NCBI GenBank assembly: GCA_963785125.1
Contig: CAWATU010000004.1
Location: 136,267 to 200,266 of the forward strand
DNA length: 64,000 nt
Direction: 5' to 3'
Source of the DNA: QHXN01 sp963785125
GTDB lineage: Bacteria; Acidobacteriota; Blastocatellia; Pyrinomonadales; Pyrinomonadaceae
In this document: positions 50,461-60,522 of the stretch, in pieces
How positions within the stretch are numbered: position 1 is the stretch's first letter
Layout: every line of letters begins with the position of its first letter
The notes under the pieces: model-generated
Databases searched by the model: none
What the model was told of the DNA's origin: nothing
Seen by the model: the letters and a program-made list of their open reading frames with translations, nothing else
Position numbers and translations under genes: made by a program

Positions 50461-50793
50461 TATGCACTTTCAGTGCATAGGTTGCCGTGGGACTGAAAGT
50501 CCCGCCTCATTCGAGGATGAACGGGTCACTCTCCTGGTTCGACGGGTGCCGATGATGCTCCGGGTATTCCTGCACCGCTTCTTGTCCTCGGCGTCACAGA
50601 TTTGCATGAGCAGGTCGCGGCACCGCACCTTGATGTCTCCGACCAGCACGTCGTAACGGTACTTCGTCACCCACACGATGTGCGCCGTCAGTCGCGTGGT
50701 GGTGTGCCCGCTGTGCCGGTTCTCTTTCACACCCACGACTTCTACCACCGGGTAGAAGTGTGTAGCAACTGAAAGTCTTGCGCTGAAAGCGCA
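50461..50793. mobile_element. Internally deleted IS200/IS605-like element with hairpin ends
   Basis: Contains the pieces of an IS200-type tnpA (see next entry) flanked by stem-loops. Three share the same apex CT-GAA-AG with different arms: 50461-50479 (TATGCACT/AGTGCATA, read on the other strand), 50489-50503 (GGGACT/AGTCCC) and 50779-50793 (TGCGCT/AGCGCA). A fourth (ACTTCTACC/GGTAGAAGT) lies at 50738-50759. Subterminal hairpins are what Y1 transposases recognise. The element seems non-autonomous and may resemble REP-like or MITE-like derivatives. Confidence 0.65.
50507..50730 (-). pseudogene. IS200-type tyrosine transposase tnpA, deleted
   Basis: The frame from GTG 50730 encodes TTTRLTAHIVWVTKYRYDVL and VGDIKVRCRDLLMQICDAED, the N-terminal part of IS200-family Y1 transposases. 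After this the reading frame changes, and the shifted frame gives VQEYPEHHRHPSNQESDPFI LE then stop, which resembles the C terminus of the same family. The catalytic HUH and Tyr parts between them are missing, so it cannot be active. Confidence 0.7.
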
Positions 50794-50817
50794 TAGTTTC
50801 AACTAGCGTGCTGGAAC

Positions 50818-50866
50818 AATGAAGTAGCGCCGCCACTCGACTGTCGAGTGGCGGCGCTGCTTCATT
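50818..50866. terminator. Strong hairpin in an orphan position
   Basis: AATGAAG.AGCGCCGCCACTCGAC pairs with GAGTGGCGGCGCTGCTTCATT, about 20 bp, loop 4. Terminator-like, but the nearest genes point away or start well downstream, so it may have lost its gene through the neighbouring IS-type event. Confidence 0.55.
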
Positions 50867-51119
50867 TCCCGCCGACGTGGAGTCCGCCTCGTTCACGTCG
50901 CCCTCCGCCTCACCATTCCACTTGCGGAAGCTTAGGCGGGCCGGAGCGTTCGTGATGCCGCCGCTGCTTGCGCCGTTGGGAAACCCGTGCAAGAAAGTTC
51001 GACGGTCCTGCAAGCATCCGCTCTTTAACTATGGGGTCTTCCGGGTATACTTACATTCTAGTGAGGCACGGATGAGGCTCGTGAATCCCCTCAAAAGTCT
51101 TGTGTCACAGAGGTTGATT

Positions 51120-52145
51120 ATGGCAGCAGATTATCGTCAAACATATTTAGCTTTATACGAGTCGGGTGAACTGGAGGAGAGGGTGCAAGCCCTTGAGAAG
51201 CTGCTACTCAACTGCACGGTCTGTCCGCTCGACTGCGGCAATAATCGGATGGAAAATCAGCTCGCCCGATGCTTCTCCGGCAGGCTGCCGATAGTCAGCT
51301 CCTACACGCCGCACTTCGGCGAGGAGCCGGCGCTGTCGGGGGCGAAGGGCGCCGGGAACATCTTCTTCGGCAACTGCAACCTGCGCTGCGTCTACTGCCA
51401 GAACTACCAGATTTCGCAGGCGCACAAGGAGCAGTTGAAGAACGAGGTCACACACGAGCGTCTGGCTGAGATGATGCTTGAGCTACAGACGCGCGGCTGT
51501 CACAACATCAACTTCGTCAGTCCGACGCACTTCGCTCCGCAGTTGGCGCGCGCCGTCCTCATCGCCGCCGAACGCGGCCTCGAACTCCCTGTCGTCTACA
51601 ACACGAACGCCTACGACTCGGTCGAAGTCCTGCGCCTGCTCGAAGGCGTGGTCGGCGTCTACCTGCCCGACCTCAAGTACGCGGACTCTGAAGAGGGCTA
51701 CACCTTCTCCAAAGTCCCGCACTACGCGGAGAGGGCGCGCGCGGCGCTCAAGGAGATGTACCGGCAGACCGGCGACGAGTTGGTCTTTCGCGCGGACGGG
51801 ACGCTCGCGCGGGGCTTGGTCGTGCGCCTGCTCGTGCTGCCGAACGACGTGGCGGGGATTCGCGAGTCGCTCGAATGGATAAAGGATGAGCTGAGCCCGC
51901 GCGTCGCCATCTCGCTCATGGCGCAGTACTACGCGACGAACAAGGCCGCGACCGACGAGCGCTACGTGCTGCTCGGGCGCCGCATCACGGAGGGCGAGTG
52001 GTGGCGCGCCGTCTCTCTGCTCGAACGGCTCGGCATGGAGGAGGGCTGGATGCAGGAGTACGACGGCGCTTCGCACTACTATCGTCCCGACTTCACAGAC
52101 CCCGCGACGCCCTTCAAGGACATCCGCGACTTTCAAACACAGTGA
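51120..52145 (+). CDS. Radical-SAM protein, PflA-like/AmmeMemoRadiSam-type
   Basis: A 341-residue radical SAM enzyme. The [4Fe-4S]-SAM motif is C86-NLR-C90-VY-C93 in FFGNCNLRCVYCQNY. An extra cysteine set precedes it: C32, C35, C39 and C51 (NCTVCPLDCGNN), as in PflA-like proteins that carry a further cluster. No partner substrate is adjacent. The ATG at 51120 follows AGAGG seven bases upstream; two earlier in-frame starts exist but give less conserved sequence. The gene before the peroxiredoxin lies 13 bp away from it, so they may be co-transcribed. Confidence 0.8.
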   Translation: MAADYRQTYLALYESGELEERVQALEKLLLNCTVCPLDCGNNRMENQLARCFSGRLPIVSSYTPHFGEEPALSGAKGAGNIFFGNCNLRCVYCQNYQISQAHKEQLKNEVTHERLAEMMLELQTRGCHNINFVSPTHFAPQLARAVLIAAERGLELPVVYNTNAYDSVEVLRLLEGVVGVYLPDLKYADSEEGYTFSKVPHYAERARAALKEMYRQTGDELVFRADGTLARGLVVRLLVLPNDVAGIRESLEWIKDELSPRVAISLMAQYYATNKAATDERYVLLGRRITEGEWWRAVSLLERLGMEEGWMQEYDGASHYYRPDFTDPATPFKDIRDFQTQ

Positions 52146-52158
52146 GGAGCCCCCGACC

Positions 52159-52620
52159 GTGAGCACACACAGGGAAGGCACCGCGCCCGACTTCACTTTG
52201 AAGGACGGCGACGGGAACGACTGGCGTCTGTCTGACCAGCGCGGCAAGGTCGTCGTGCTGCTCTTCTACCCGGGCGACGAGACGCCGGTCTGCACACGAC
52301 AGATGTGCTCGGTGCGCGACAACTGGGAGCAGTACCGTGAGACGGGCGCGGAGGTCGTCGGCATCTCGACCGACTCGGTGGAGTCGCACAGGAAGTTCGC
52401 CGAACACCACTCGTTACCCTTACGCCTGCTCTCCGACCCCGACCGCCGCGTCGCCGAACTCTACGGCGCGAAGTCCTGGCTGCCCGGCCGCGCCGCCCGC
52501 GCCGTCGTCGTCATCGACGCCGGAGGGCGCATCCGCCACAACCACGCCCAATCGCTCTCCCTCTTCCGCCCCAAAGACGACGAGGTGCTCGCCGCCATCA
52601 GAGCGGCACAAAGGGATTGA
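52159..52620 (+). CDS. Peroxiredoxin, BCP/PrxQ type
   Basis: A 153-residue thiol peroxidase that reduces peroxides with thioredoxin. The active site is PGDETPVCTRQMC: peroxidatic C45 and resolving C50 five residues later, which is the PrxQ/BCP pattern. GTG start after GAGGAG. Only 13 bp after the radical SAM gene. The stop TGA is inside the first unit of an octamer array. A YggX-like protein follows, suggesting oxidative-stress relief. Confidence 0.85.
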   Translation: MSTHREGTAPDFTLKDGDGNDWRLSDQRGKVVVLLFYPGDETPVCTRQMCSVRDNWEQYRETGAEVVGISTDSVESHRKFAEHHSLPLRLLSDPDRRVAELYGAKSWLPGRAARAVVVIDAGGRIRHNHAQSLSLFRPKDDEVLAAIRAAQRD

Positions 52621-52699
52621 GGGATTGATTCATTTGTTCATCGGTTCATTGACTCAATTCTTAAATGAGCCGATGAACAAATGAATCAATCCCTCAATC
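52613..52699. repeat. Inverted octamer array after the peroxiredoxin gene
   Basis: Left: GGGATTGA twice, TTCATTTG, TTCATCGG, TTCATTGA (52613-52652), tandem 8-bp units. Right: units CCGATGAA, CAAATGAA, TCAATCCC, TCAATC (about 52663-52699) complement the left in mirrored order, giving about 36 paired bases with only one or two mismatches. The peroxiredoxin stop codon lies in the first unit. Confidence 0.85.
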
Positions 52700-52753
52700 A
52701 TGTTATCCTTCCGTCACAACTTCCAGAGGGAATTTCGTTAAGGAGAACTGGCA

Positions 52754-53041
52754 ATGGCGGAACAGGTCAAGTGCGCGCGGTGCGGCGAGAAGCGTGAGGG
52801 GCTGGGGTACGCGCCTTTCCCGAACGAGGTGGGGCAGCGCATCGGCTCGGAGATTTGCGGGGTCTGCTGGAAGGAGTGGCTCCAGCGCCAGAACATGATT
52901 ATCAACCACTACGGCCTCGACCTCATGAACGAGGACGCGCAGGGGTTCCTCTTCGACAACATGAAGTCCTTCTTCTTCGGCGGCGGCGAACTGCCCAACG
53001 CGCAGATCGACACCTCGAAGGAGGGAACGGTCAAATGGTGA
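52754..53041 (+). CDS. YggX-like Fe(2+)-trafficking protein with four-cysteine zinc ribbon
   Basis: A 95-residue protein. Residues 20-75 match YggX-type oxidative-damage-protection proteins (PNEVGQRIGSEICGVCWKEW, then QRQNMIINHYGLDLMN). Two CxxC pairs (C7/C10 and C35/C38) are added, which would make a zinc or iron ribbon that E. coli YggX lacks. It would help protect or repair iron-sulphur enzymes. The ribosome site is TAAGGAGA nine bases before ATG. It lies behind the peroxiredoxin and has an array behind it in turn. Confidence 0.75.
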   Translation: MAEQVKCARCGEKREGLGYAPFPNEVGQRIGSEICGVCWKEWLQRQNMIINHYGLDLMNEDAQGFLFDNMKSFFFGGGELPNAQIDTSKEGTVKW

Positions 53042-53050
53042 AGAGGTCGA

Positions 53051-53103
53051 AGGTCAGATGCCGGATGTCAGTTTGAGCCCAACCAGCATCCAGCATCTGA
53101 CAT
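53051..53103. repeat. Inverted heptamer array after the YggX-like gene
   Basis: Left: AGGTCAG, ATGCCGG, ATGTCAG (53051-53071). Right: CCAGCAT twice, CTGACAT (53083-53103). The outer parts pair (GTCAGATGCCGGATG with CATCCAGCATCTGAC) with a single mismatch. It begins ten bases after the stop codon at 53041. Confidence 0.7.
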
Positions 53104-53261
53104 CATCTTTTCCCTTGTCCTGCCCCCTCCCCCGGCGTTAGAATCGCGCCAGTTTTCAAGCCCCTACAATCAGCCCGAGGTTTTACCGAGGCACCCGCCC
53201 GCGCGGCGGGCGCTTGCTCGGGCCGAGGTTAACTTTCAAGGGAGAATTCCCGGGAGACAGT

Positions 53262-53798
53262 ATGAGGAGTAAAACGTTCCTGACGATTCTGGGTGGCGCA
53301 GCCCTGTGCTTCGCGGCCGCCGGTTGCGACCCCGGCACGAACACGAACACGAACGCGAACGCGAACGCCAACCGCGCGGCCAACGCCAACGCCACCGCCA
53401 CGCCCACCGCCACCGCGACGCCTGTCGCCAACGCCAACTCGCGCAACTACAACATGACGCGCGATGAGTACAACAAGAACGCCAACGACTACATCGCCGG
53501 GGCCAAGAACGCGGGCGACTCCATCGGCTCCGACATCGAGGACGGCTGGATTCACCTCAAGGCGCGCGCCGCGCTCGCGGCCGTGGACGACCTGCGCGAC
53601 TCGACCATCAACGTGGACGTGGACAAGAAGGTCGTCACGCTGCGCGGCTCGGTCGGTAGCGCCGCCCAGAAGGCCGCGGCCGAGAAGGCCGCCAAAGTCG
53701 AAGGCGCGACCCGGGTCGTCAACAAGCTCGAAGTCAAGGCCGACGGCTCCTCCGACAAAGCCGGCAACGCCAACGCCGCGAACGCCAATAAGAAGTAG
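53262..53798 (+). CDS. BON-domain lipoprotein
   Basis: A 178-residue lipoprotein. Lipobox AAAGC with lipidated C22. Residues 25-60 are a low-complexity Asn/Ala/Thr linker encoded by near-identical 6-base repeats (AACGCG, CACGCC). One BON domain follows, about 90-155 (HLKARAALAAVDDLRDSTIN, LRGSVGSAAQKAAAEKAA, VEGATRVVNKLEV). BON proteins attach to the outer membrane or bind phospholipids and guard against osmotic stress. The ATG at 53262 follows GGGAGA. The array after it begins ten bases past the stop. Confidence 0.82.
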   Translation: MRSKTFLTILGGAALCFAAAGCDPGTNTNTNANANANRAANANATATPTATATPVANANSRNYNMTRDEYNKNANDYIAGAKNAGDSIGSDIEDGWIHLKARAALAAVDDLRDSTINVDVDKKVVTLRGSVGSAAQKAAAEKAAKVEGATRVVNKLEVKADGSSDKAGNANAANANKK

Positions 53799-53807
53799 GA
53801 AGGCAAC

Positions 53808-53874
53808 GACGATGGACGATGGACGGTGGACGATGAAGTCTCAGGCCATCGTCCATCGTCTGTCGTCCGTCGTC
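53808..53874. repeat. Inverted heptamer array (4 + 4 units) after the BON gene
   Basis: Left 53808-53835: GACGATG twice, GACGGTG, GACGATG. An 11-base spacer follows. Right 53847-53874: CATCGTC twice, TGTCGTC, CGTCGTC, which mirrors the left. The clearest case of 4+4 heptamers. It begins 10 bases after the BON stop codon (53798). Confidence 0.9.
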
Positions 53875-54104
53875 TGCTGAAACTTTTACCCAGCCGTCCC
53901 CGTAGCTACGCGCGCGCAGACACAGACAGGCGTCAACCCGCGCGCGGCACTCCCGGCCTCTTGAGAGCCGGCGCGCGCCGGGCTTTCTGTGCCGCGGCGC
54001 ACACTTCCAGTCTTAACCGTAAAAATTCGAGGCGCGTCCTTCCCGGTCACATCAAAGGGGCCCGGGCGCGCGAGTCTTCCCAGACGGGGCAGAGAAACTA
54101 CCTT

Positions 54105-56162
54105 ATGCGACACTCCCAACGAAGAACCCTCGCGGCGGTAGCGTCCGCGCTCCTCTCGGCCGCCGCGTGGGCGTGGCTGCCGGCGAGCGCGCAGCGCCGG
54201 CCCGGCGCGGGCGTGGACGTTTACGCCATCACGAACGCGCGCGTCGTCACCGTCTCCGGCGCCATCATCGAGCGCGGCACGGTCGTCATCCGCGACGGCC
54301 TCATCGCGGCCGTCGGAGCCAACGTCTCGGCGCCGCCCGATGCGCGCACCATCGACGGCACGGGGCTGACAATCTACCCCGGCCTCTTCGACGCGAGCAC
54401 TTCGCTCGCCATCCCGCGCCCGACGCCTTCGCCGACGACGGGCGGCGGCGGGTTCGCCGGACTCTTCGGCCAGACGGCGCCCTCGGCCGTCTCGCCCAAC
54501 TCGACGCAACCGCCGGGCTTGCAGCCCGAGATACTCGCCGCCGACATCATCCGCCCCGGCGGCCCAGAGGTCGAGGCCGCGCGCAGCGCCGGCATCACGA
54601 CCGCGCAGACCGTGCCGCGCGGCAACATCTTTCTCGGCCAGTCGGCCGTCATCAACCTTGCCGGCGACACGCCGCAGCAGATGATCGTCCGCACACCCGT
54701 CGCGCTCTACGTCGGATTGAACCCCATCGGGCAGGGCAACTATCCCGGCTCGCTGATGGGCGTCTTCTCCTCCGTCCGGCAGATGCTCCTCGACGCGCGC
54801 CGTTTCCGCGAGGCCAACGAAATCTACGAGCGCAACCCGAGGGGCTTGCGGAGGCCCGAGCAGGACAAGTCGCTCGCCGCACTCCTCCCCGCGCTCGCAC
54901 GCCAGATGCCGGTCGTGATGCAGGCCGACCGCGTGCGCGAGATCGAGCGCGCCTTAGACCTCGCGCAGGAGTTCAACCTCAACCTCGTCATCAACGGCGG
55001 CCTCGAAGCCGACCGCATCGCCGCGCGCCTGAAGGCGGCGAACGTGCCCGTCCTGCTCTCTTTGAACTTCCCGCGCCGCACGGCCGCCGCCTCGCCCGAG
55101 GCCGACCCCGAGACTCTGCGCATCCTGCGCGAGCGCGTCGAGGCGCCGAAGACCGCCGGCCGGCTCGCCGCCGCGGGCGTCCGCTTCGCCTTCCAGTCGG
55201 GCGGCATGACGACGATGAACGACTACCTCGCCAACGCCGCGCGTGCCGTCGAGGCGGGGCTCTCGCGCGACGATGCCGTCCGGGCTTTGACGTTGAGACC
55301 GGCGGAGCTTCTCGGCGTCTCGAACCAGCTCGGCTCAATCGAGGTCGGCAAGATCGCGAACCTGACGGTGACGCGCGGCGACCTGTTCGATAAGAACCGG
55401 CGTGTCGCGCATCTCTTCGTGGACGGACGGCAGGTCGAGCTGCGACCCGCGGCGGTTGCGGCGGGCGGCCCCGCTACGGCCTCGGGCACTTGGACGCTCA
55501 ACGTCACGCTCGGCGGCTCGGGCAACGAGCGGCAGGAGTTGAGCGGCACGCTCACGCTCCGGCAGCAGGGCGACCGCCTGACGGGCTCGCTGCAAGGGCA
55601 GCTCGGCTCGGGCACCATCGCCAGCGGAACCGCGACGGGCTCAGACGTTAACTTCACCGTGCCCATCACGCTCCCCGCGCCCGCGAGCCAGACGACCGAC
55701 GCCATCTTCACAGGGACTATCTCGGGTGGCGAGATGCGCGGCACTGTGCAGGTGGTCGGCCGCGGCCCCGGCACGTTCAACGCGACGCGCGCCGAAGGCC
55801 CGCCCACGGGCGGCGGCGGGGCCGCGCCCCCACAGGGCGGCGGGACACAGGCGCCGCCGGCCGGCCCGCTCACGGGAACCTGGAACGTGACGACGACTGC
55901 CGGCGCGCAGCAGATACCCGGCACGCTCATGCTGCAACAGCAGGGCACACGCCTGACGGGCCGCGTCGAGACGCCGTTCGGCACCGCCGACATCACGGAC
56001 GGCTCGGCCACGGGCAACGGCTTCCGCGTCTCGACGACGCTCAACATCGAGGGGCAGAGCACCGACCTCACGTTCGAGGGCACGGTCAGCGGCAACCAGA
56101 TGAGCGGCACCGTCACCTCCTCGCGCGGCTCGTTCCCTTTCAGCGGCACGCGCACGCCATAA
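54105..56162 (+). CDS. Exported amidohydrolase-like protein, metal site lost, with two C-terminal beta domains
   Basis: A 685-residue exported protein. The signal peptide runs about 1-25. An amidohydrolase/imidazolonepropionase-like domain (30-445) follows, with the N-terminal strands and late LGSIEVGKIANLTVTRGDLF typical of the fold. However, where others have DxHxH there is YPGLFDASTSLAIP, so the usual metal-binding histidines are absent. Residues about 460-685 hold two related beta domains of about 95 residues (GTWTLNVTLGGSGNERQELS and GTWNVTTTAGAQQIPGTLML), with a Gly/Pro-rich linker between. The gap before it (53875-54104) holds no gene. It heads a run of three paralogues in the same direction. 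Catalytic activity is doubtful; the role is unknown. Confidence 0.78.
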   Translation: MRHSQRRTLAAVASALLSAAAWAWLPASAQRRPGAGVDVYAITNARVVTVSGAIIERGTVVIRDGLIAAVGANVSAPPDARTIDGTGLTIYPGLFDASTSLAIPRPTPSPTTGGGGFAGLFGQTAPSAVSPNSTQPPGLQPEILAADIIRPGGPEVEAARSAGITTAQTVPRGNIFLGQSAVINLAGDTPQQMIVRTPVALYVGLNPIGQGNYPGSLMGVFSSVRQMLLDARRFREANEIYERNPRGLRRPEQDKSLAALLPALARQMPVVMQADRVREIERALDLAQEFNLNLVINGGLEADRIAARLKAANVPVLLSLNFPRRTAAASPEADPETLRILRERVEAPKTAGRLAAAGVRFAFQSGGMTTMNDYLANAARAVEAGLSRDDAVRALTLRPAELLGVSNQLGSIEVGKIANLTVTRGDLFDKNRRVAHLFVDGRQVELRPAAVAAGGPATASGTWTLNVTLGGSGNERQELSGTLTLRQQGDRLTGSLQGQLGSGTIASGTATGSDVNFTVPITLPAPASQTTDAIFTGTISGGEMRGTVQVVGRGPGTFNATRAEGPPTGGGGAAPPQGGGTQAPPAGPLTGTWNVTTTAGAQQIPGTLMLQQQGTRLTGRVETPFGTADITDGSATGNGFRVSTTLNIEGQSTDLTFEGTVSGNQMSGTVTSSRGSFPFSGTRTP

Positions 56163-56166
56163 GCGG

Positions 56167-56237
56167 GTGAATAGTGAATGGTGAATGGTAAATAGAGGCT
56201 GCCTCTTTTCATTCACCATTTACCATTTACCATTCAC
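56167..56237. repeat. Inverted heptamer array (4 + 4 units) between amidohydrolase genes
   Basis: Left 56167-56194: GTGAATA, GTGAATG twice, GTAAATA. Right 56210-56237: CATTCAC, CATTTAC twice, CATTCAC. It begins five bases after the first amidohydrolase's stop and ends 22 bases before the second one's ATG. Confidence 0.9.
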
Positions 56238-56259
56238 CATTAGCTTTCGGAGAAAGATA

Positions 56260-57731
<1,472 letters not shown>

Positions 57732-57735
<4 letters not shown>

Positions 57736-59108
57736 AGACTCTACGACTCTCATCCTTGAACGGCGCGCTGCTCGCCGCGGCCCTCTGCCTGCTCCCGACC
57801 TCGACGCTGGTCGCGCGCGCGCAGGACACAGACCGCACCGACGCCTCGATGACGAACACGCCGCTGCCGACCTACGTCATCCGCGGCGCGCGCGTCGTCA
57901 CCGTCTCGGGCGCCGACATCGAGAACGCGACAATCGTCATCAGCAACGGCCGCATCAGCGCCGTCGGCGCGAACGTCTCGGCCCCCGCGGGCGCGCAGAC
58001 GATTGACGCGGCGGGGCTGTGGGTCTATCCCGGCATGATCGACGCGGGGACGAACATGGGGCTGACGGAAATCTCCTCGGGCGCGCCCGGCACCAACGAC
58101 ACAAACGAGTTGGGCGACATGAACCCGAACGTCGCCGCCATCTGGGCCGTCAACCCGCACAGCTCGCACATCGCCGTCACGCGCGTCGAGGGCGTGACCT
58201 CCGTGCTCTCGATGCCCTCGGGCGGGACGATCTCGGGGCAAGCGACCTTCATCAACCTCGCGGGTTCGAGCCCGCGCGAGATGGCCGTCGCGCCGCAGGC
58301 CGCGCTCGTCGTCAGCTTCCCGGCCCTCGGCGGCGGTGGCGGCGGCGGCTTCGCGGCCCTCCTCGCCGCGCAGCAGGGCATCACGCAGGACGCGCTCACG
58401 GCGCGCGACCGCCGCATCGAAGCACTGCGCACCATGTTCCGCGACGCCGAAGCCTACGGCCGCGCGCAGGACGCCTACGCCAAAGACCCGAAGGTCGTCC
58501 CGCGCCCGCCGACCGATTTGAAGCTCGCGGCGCTCGTCCCTTACGCGCGCGGCGAACGCCCCGTCGTCTTCCGCGCCGAGCGCGACCGAGACATCCGCAG
58601 CGCCGTCCGCTTCGCAGAGGAGTTGAAGCTCAAGCCCGTCATCATCGGCGGCAGCGAATCGTGGAAGGCCGCGCAGTTTCTCAAAGAGAAGAACGTGCCC
58701 GTCATCCTCGACAGCGTCTTGAATCTGCCGCTGCGCGAAGACGACCCTTACGACTCGCTCTACGAGAACGCCGCGAAGTTGCAGGCGGCCGGCGTCCGCT
58801 TCTGCATCTCGACGGGCGACTCGGGCGCGCACGTCCGCGACCTCCCCTTCCACGCCGGCATGGCCGCGGCCTACGGACTGCCGAAGGGCGAGGCGCTCAA
58901 GGCCGTCACGCTCTATCCGGCGCAGATACTCGGCGTCGCCGACCGCGTCGGCTCCGTCGAGCAGGGCAAGATCGCCAACCTCGTCGTCACCGACGGCGAC
59001 CTCCTCGAAGCGCGCACACACGTCCGGCACCTCTTCATCGCCGGCCGCCAGATACCGCTCGTCAGCCGCCACACGATGCTCTACGAGCAGTTCAAAGATA
59101 GAAAGTAG
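57732..59108 (+). CDS. Second exported amidohydrolase-like protein lacking HxH
   Basis: A 458-residue exported paralogue. The signal peptide ends near ARAQ. The fold strands are present (YVIRGARVVTVSGADIENAT; VGSVEQGKIANLVVTDGDLL), but at the metal position is YPGMIDAGTNMGL instead of DxHxH. Start ATGA overlap with the canonical gene means coupled translation. It may form a hetero-complex with its catalytic neighbour, but this is a guess. The stop TAG falls in the first unit of the following array. Confidence 0.8.
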
Positions 59109-59211
59109 GCAGTAGGCAGTAGAGAGAGAACGGGCGGTGCGACTCCGCAACGAGGCTGACGCACCGCCTGTTTTTCTACTGGTTACTGACTACTGGCTAC
59201 TGGCTACTGAT
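59105..59211. repeat. Heptamer arrays flanking a terminator
   Basis: Left: GTAGGCA twice, GTAGAGA (59105-59125), starting at the amidohydrolase stop codon. Right: TACTGGT, TACTGAC, TACTGGC twice, TACTGAT (59177-59211). The two sides complement each other only loosely. Between them lies the intrinsic terminator at 59133-59175. Confidence 0.75.
59133..59175 (+). terminator. Intrinsic terminator of the amidohydrolase operon
   Basis: GGCGGTGCG (59133-59141) pairs with CGCACCGCC (59160-59168), followed by TGTTTTT. A complete rho-independent terminator. Its outer stem has the same nine bases as the terminator at 16379-16418. Confidence 0.88.
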
Positions 59212-59404
59212 TTTTACAACCCTCTCGCAAGCCAATTGCAACCAACGGCGCACCTGTTCCGCCTATCGTTCTAGCGAACAATAAAGATCACTGCCCCGAC
59301 AACCCGACAAGTGTCTGTCAGCGCCTCGCCGTAGGACTCACGCCGTTGTCTCAAGGTCGCAGTGAAAATCAGATTCCGCTAGTTTGGAGGGAGAGGATTA
59401 GATC

Positions 59405-60427
59405 ATGAAGACTTCCAGAACACTACGCACCTTCGTGGGGACTTGCGCGCTGGCGCTCGCCTTCGTGCCCGCGGCACTCGCGCAGGACACACAGACCAGC
59501 ACCCGCACGTCCACAGTCGTCTCGGGCCAGAAGACCAAGCTCCGCGGCGCGGTCGTCCGCCGCGATGCGGACTCCTTCGTCGTGCAGGACGACATGACGG
59601 GCGCGCAGACGACCGTCATGCTCAACGACCGCACCAGCGTCAAGACCAAGGGCGGCGTCTTCGGCGGCGGGACGAAGTACGCTCTGACGACCGTCACGCG
59701 CGGCCTCCACGTCGAGGTCGAGGGGCGCGGCGACTCTTCAGGCAACCTCGTCGCCGAGAAGATTCGCTTCAACGACTCTGACTTGCGTGCAGCGCGCACG
59801 CTCGAAGCCAACATCGTTCCCGTCGAGGGCCGCATCGGCACGGCCGAGACGCGCGTCGGCGAGGTCGAGCAGAACGCGCAGCGCATGTCGGGCCAGTTGG
59901 ATGAGTTGGCGGCCGTCTCGAACGCCGCCGCGGGCGGCGCCGTCGCCGCGCAGGAGCGCGCCGACCAGGCCGTGCAGGGCGTCCAGGTCGCCAACGAGCG
60001 CATCAACTCCATCGACGAATACACGCCCGAGCAGAGCATCAACGTCAACTTCAAGGCGCGCAGCGCCGTGCTGACGCCCGAGGCCAAGACCTCGCTCGAC
60101 CAGGTCGCCGAGTACGCGAAGAACGCGAAGGGCTACTTGATTGAGGTGACCGGCTTCGCCTACGAGTCGCGCAACGCAAACGTCAACCGCCAACTGAGCG
60201 AGCAGCGCGCCGAGTCGGTCGTGCGCTACCTCGTCGAGAACCACAACGTACCGCTGCGCCGCATCCTGACGCCGTTCGGCTACGGCGCCAAGAACGCGCT
60301 CAACGAGAACAAGACACGTGACGAGCGCGCCGAGAATCGCCGCGCCGAAATCCGTGTCCTCGTCAACCGCGGCCTCACGGGCACGCCCGGCGACGGCACC
60401 AAAATCTCCGCCGCCACGCAGCCGTAA
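59405..60427 (+). CDS. OmpA-family protein with N-terminal DUF5666-like domain
   Basis: A 340-residue exported protein. Signal peptide 1-26. Residues about 40-125 are a beta domain like DUF5666 (LRGAVVRRDADSFVVQDDMT). Residues 130-205 are an Ala-rich coiled coil (trimeric-looking). The OmpA-like peptidoglycan-binding domain spans 215-325 (FKARSAVLTPEAKTSLDQVA, VTGFAYESRNANVNRQLSEQ, RAENRRAEI). It would tether the outer membrane or surface structures to peptidoglycan. The start follows a GGAGGGAGAGG stretch. A hairpin terminator lies 30 bp after its stop. Confidence 0.85.
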   Translation: MKTSRTLRTFVGTCALALAFVPAALAQDTQTSTRTSTVVSGQKTKLRGAVVRRDADSFVVQDDMTGAQTTVMLNDRTSVKTKGGVFGGGTKYALTTVTRGLHVEVEGRGDSSGNLVAEKIRFNDSDLRAARTLEANIVPVEGRIGTAETRVGEVEQNAQRMSGQLDELAAVSNAAAGGAVAAQERADQAVQGVQVANERINSIDEYTPEQSINVNFKARSAVLTPEAKTSLDQVAEYAKNAKGYLIEVTGFAYESRNANVNRQLSEQRAESVVRYLVENHNVPLRRILTPFGYGAKNALNENKTRDERAENRRAEIRVLVNRGLTGTPGDGTKISAATQP

Positions 60428-60456
60428 CAGAAGTCACAACTTAAGGTTTAAAGACG

Positions 60457-60491
60457 GCGCGGCTCTCATCATTCGTTGATGAGAGCCGCGC
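60457..60491 (+). terminator. Hairpin terminator after the OmpA-family gene
   Basis: GCGCGGCTCTCATCA pairs with TGATGAGAGCCGCGC, 15 perfect pairs, loop TTCGT. It also lies downstream of the convergent zinc-ribbon gene, so may serve both. Confidence 0.82.
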
Positions 60492-60522
60492 TCTACTTAT
60501 CCCCCTGCTTTTTTCTTTAGCC

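Noticed and set aside
57750..59150. A 466-codon minus-strand frame over the third amidohydrolase
   Set aside because: Mirror of a genuine gene with a signal peptide and conserved strands; the antisense product is Arg/Asp/Val-rich low complexity.
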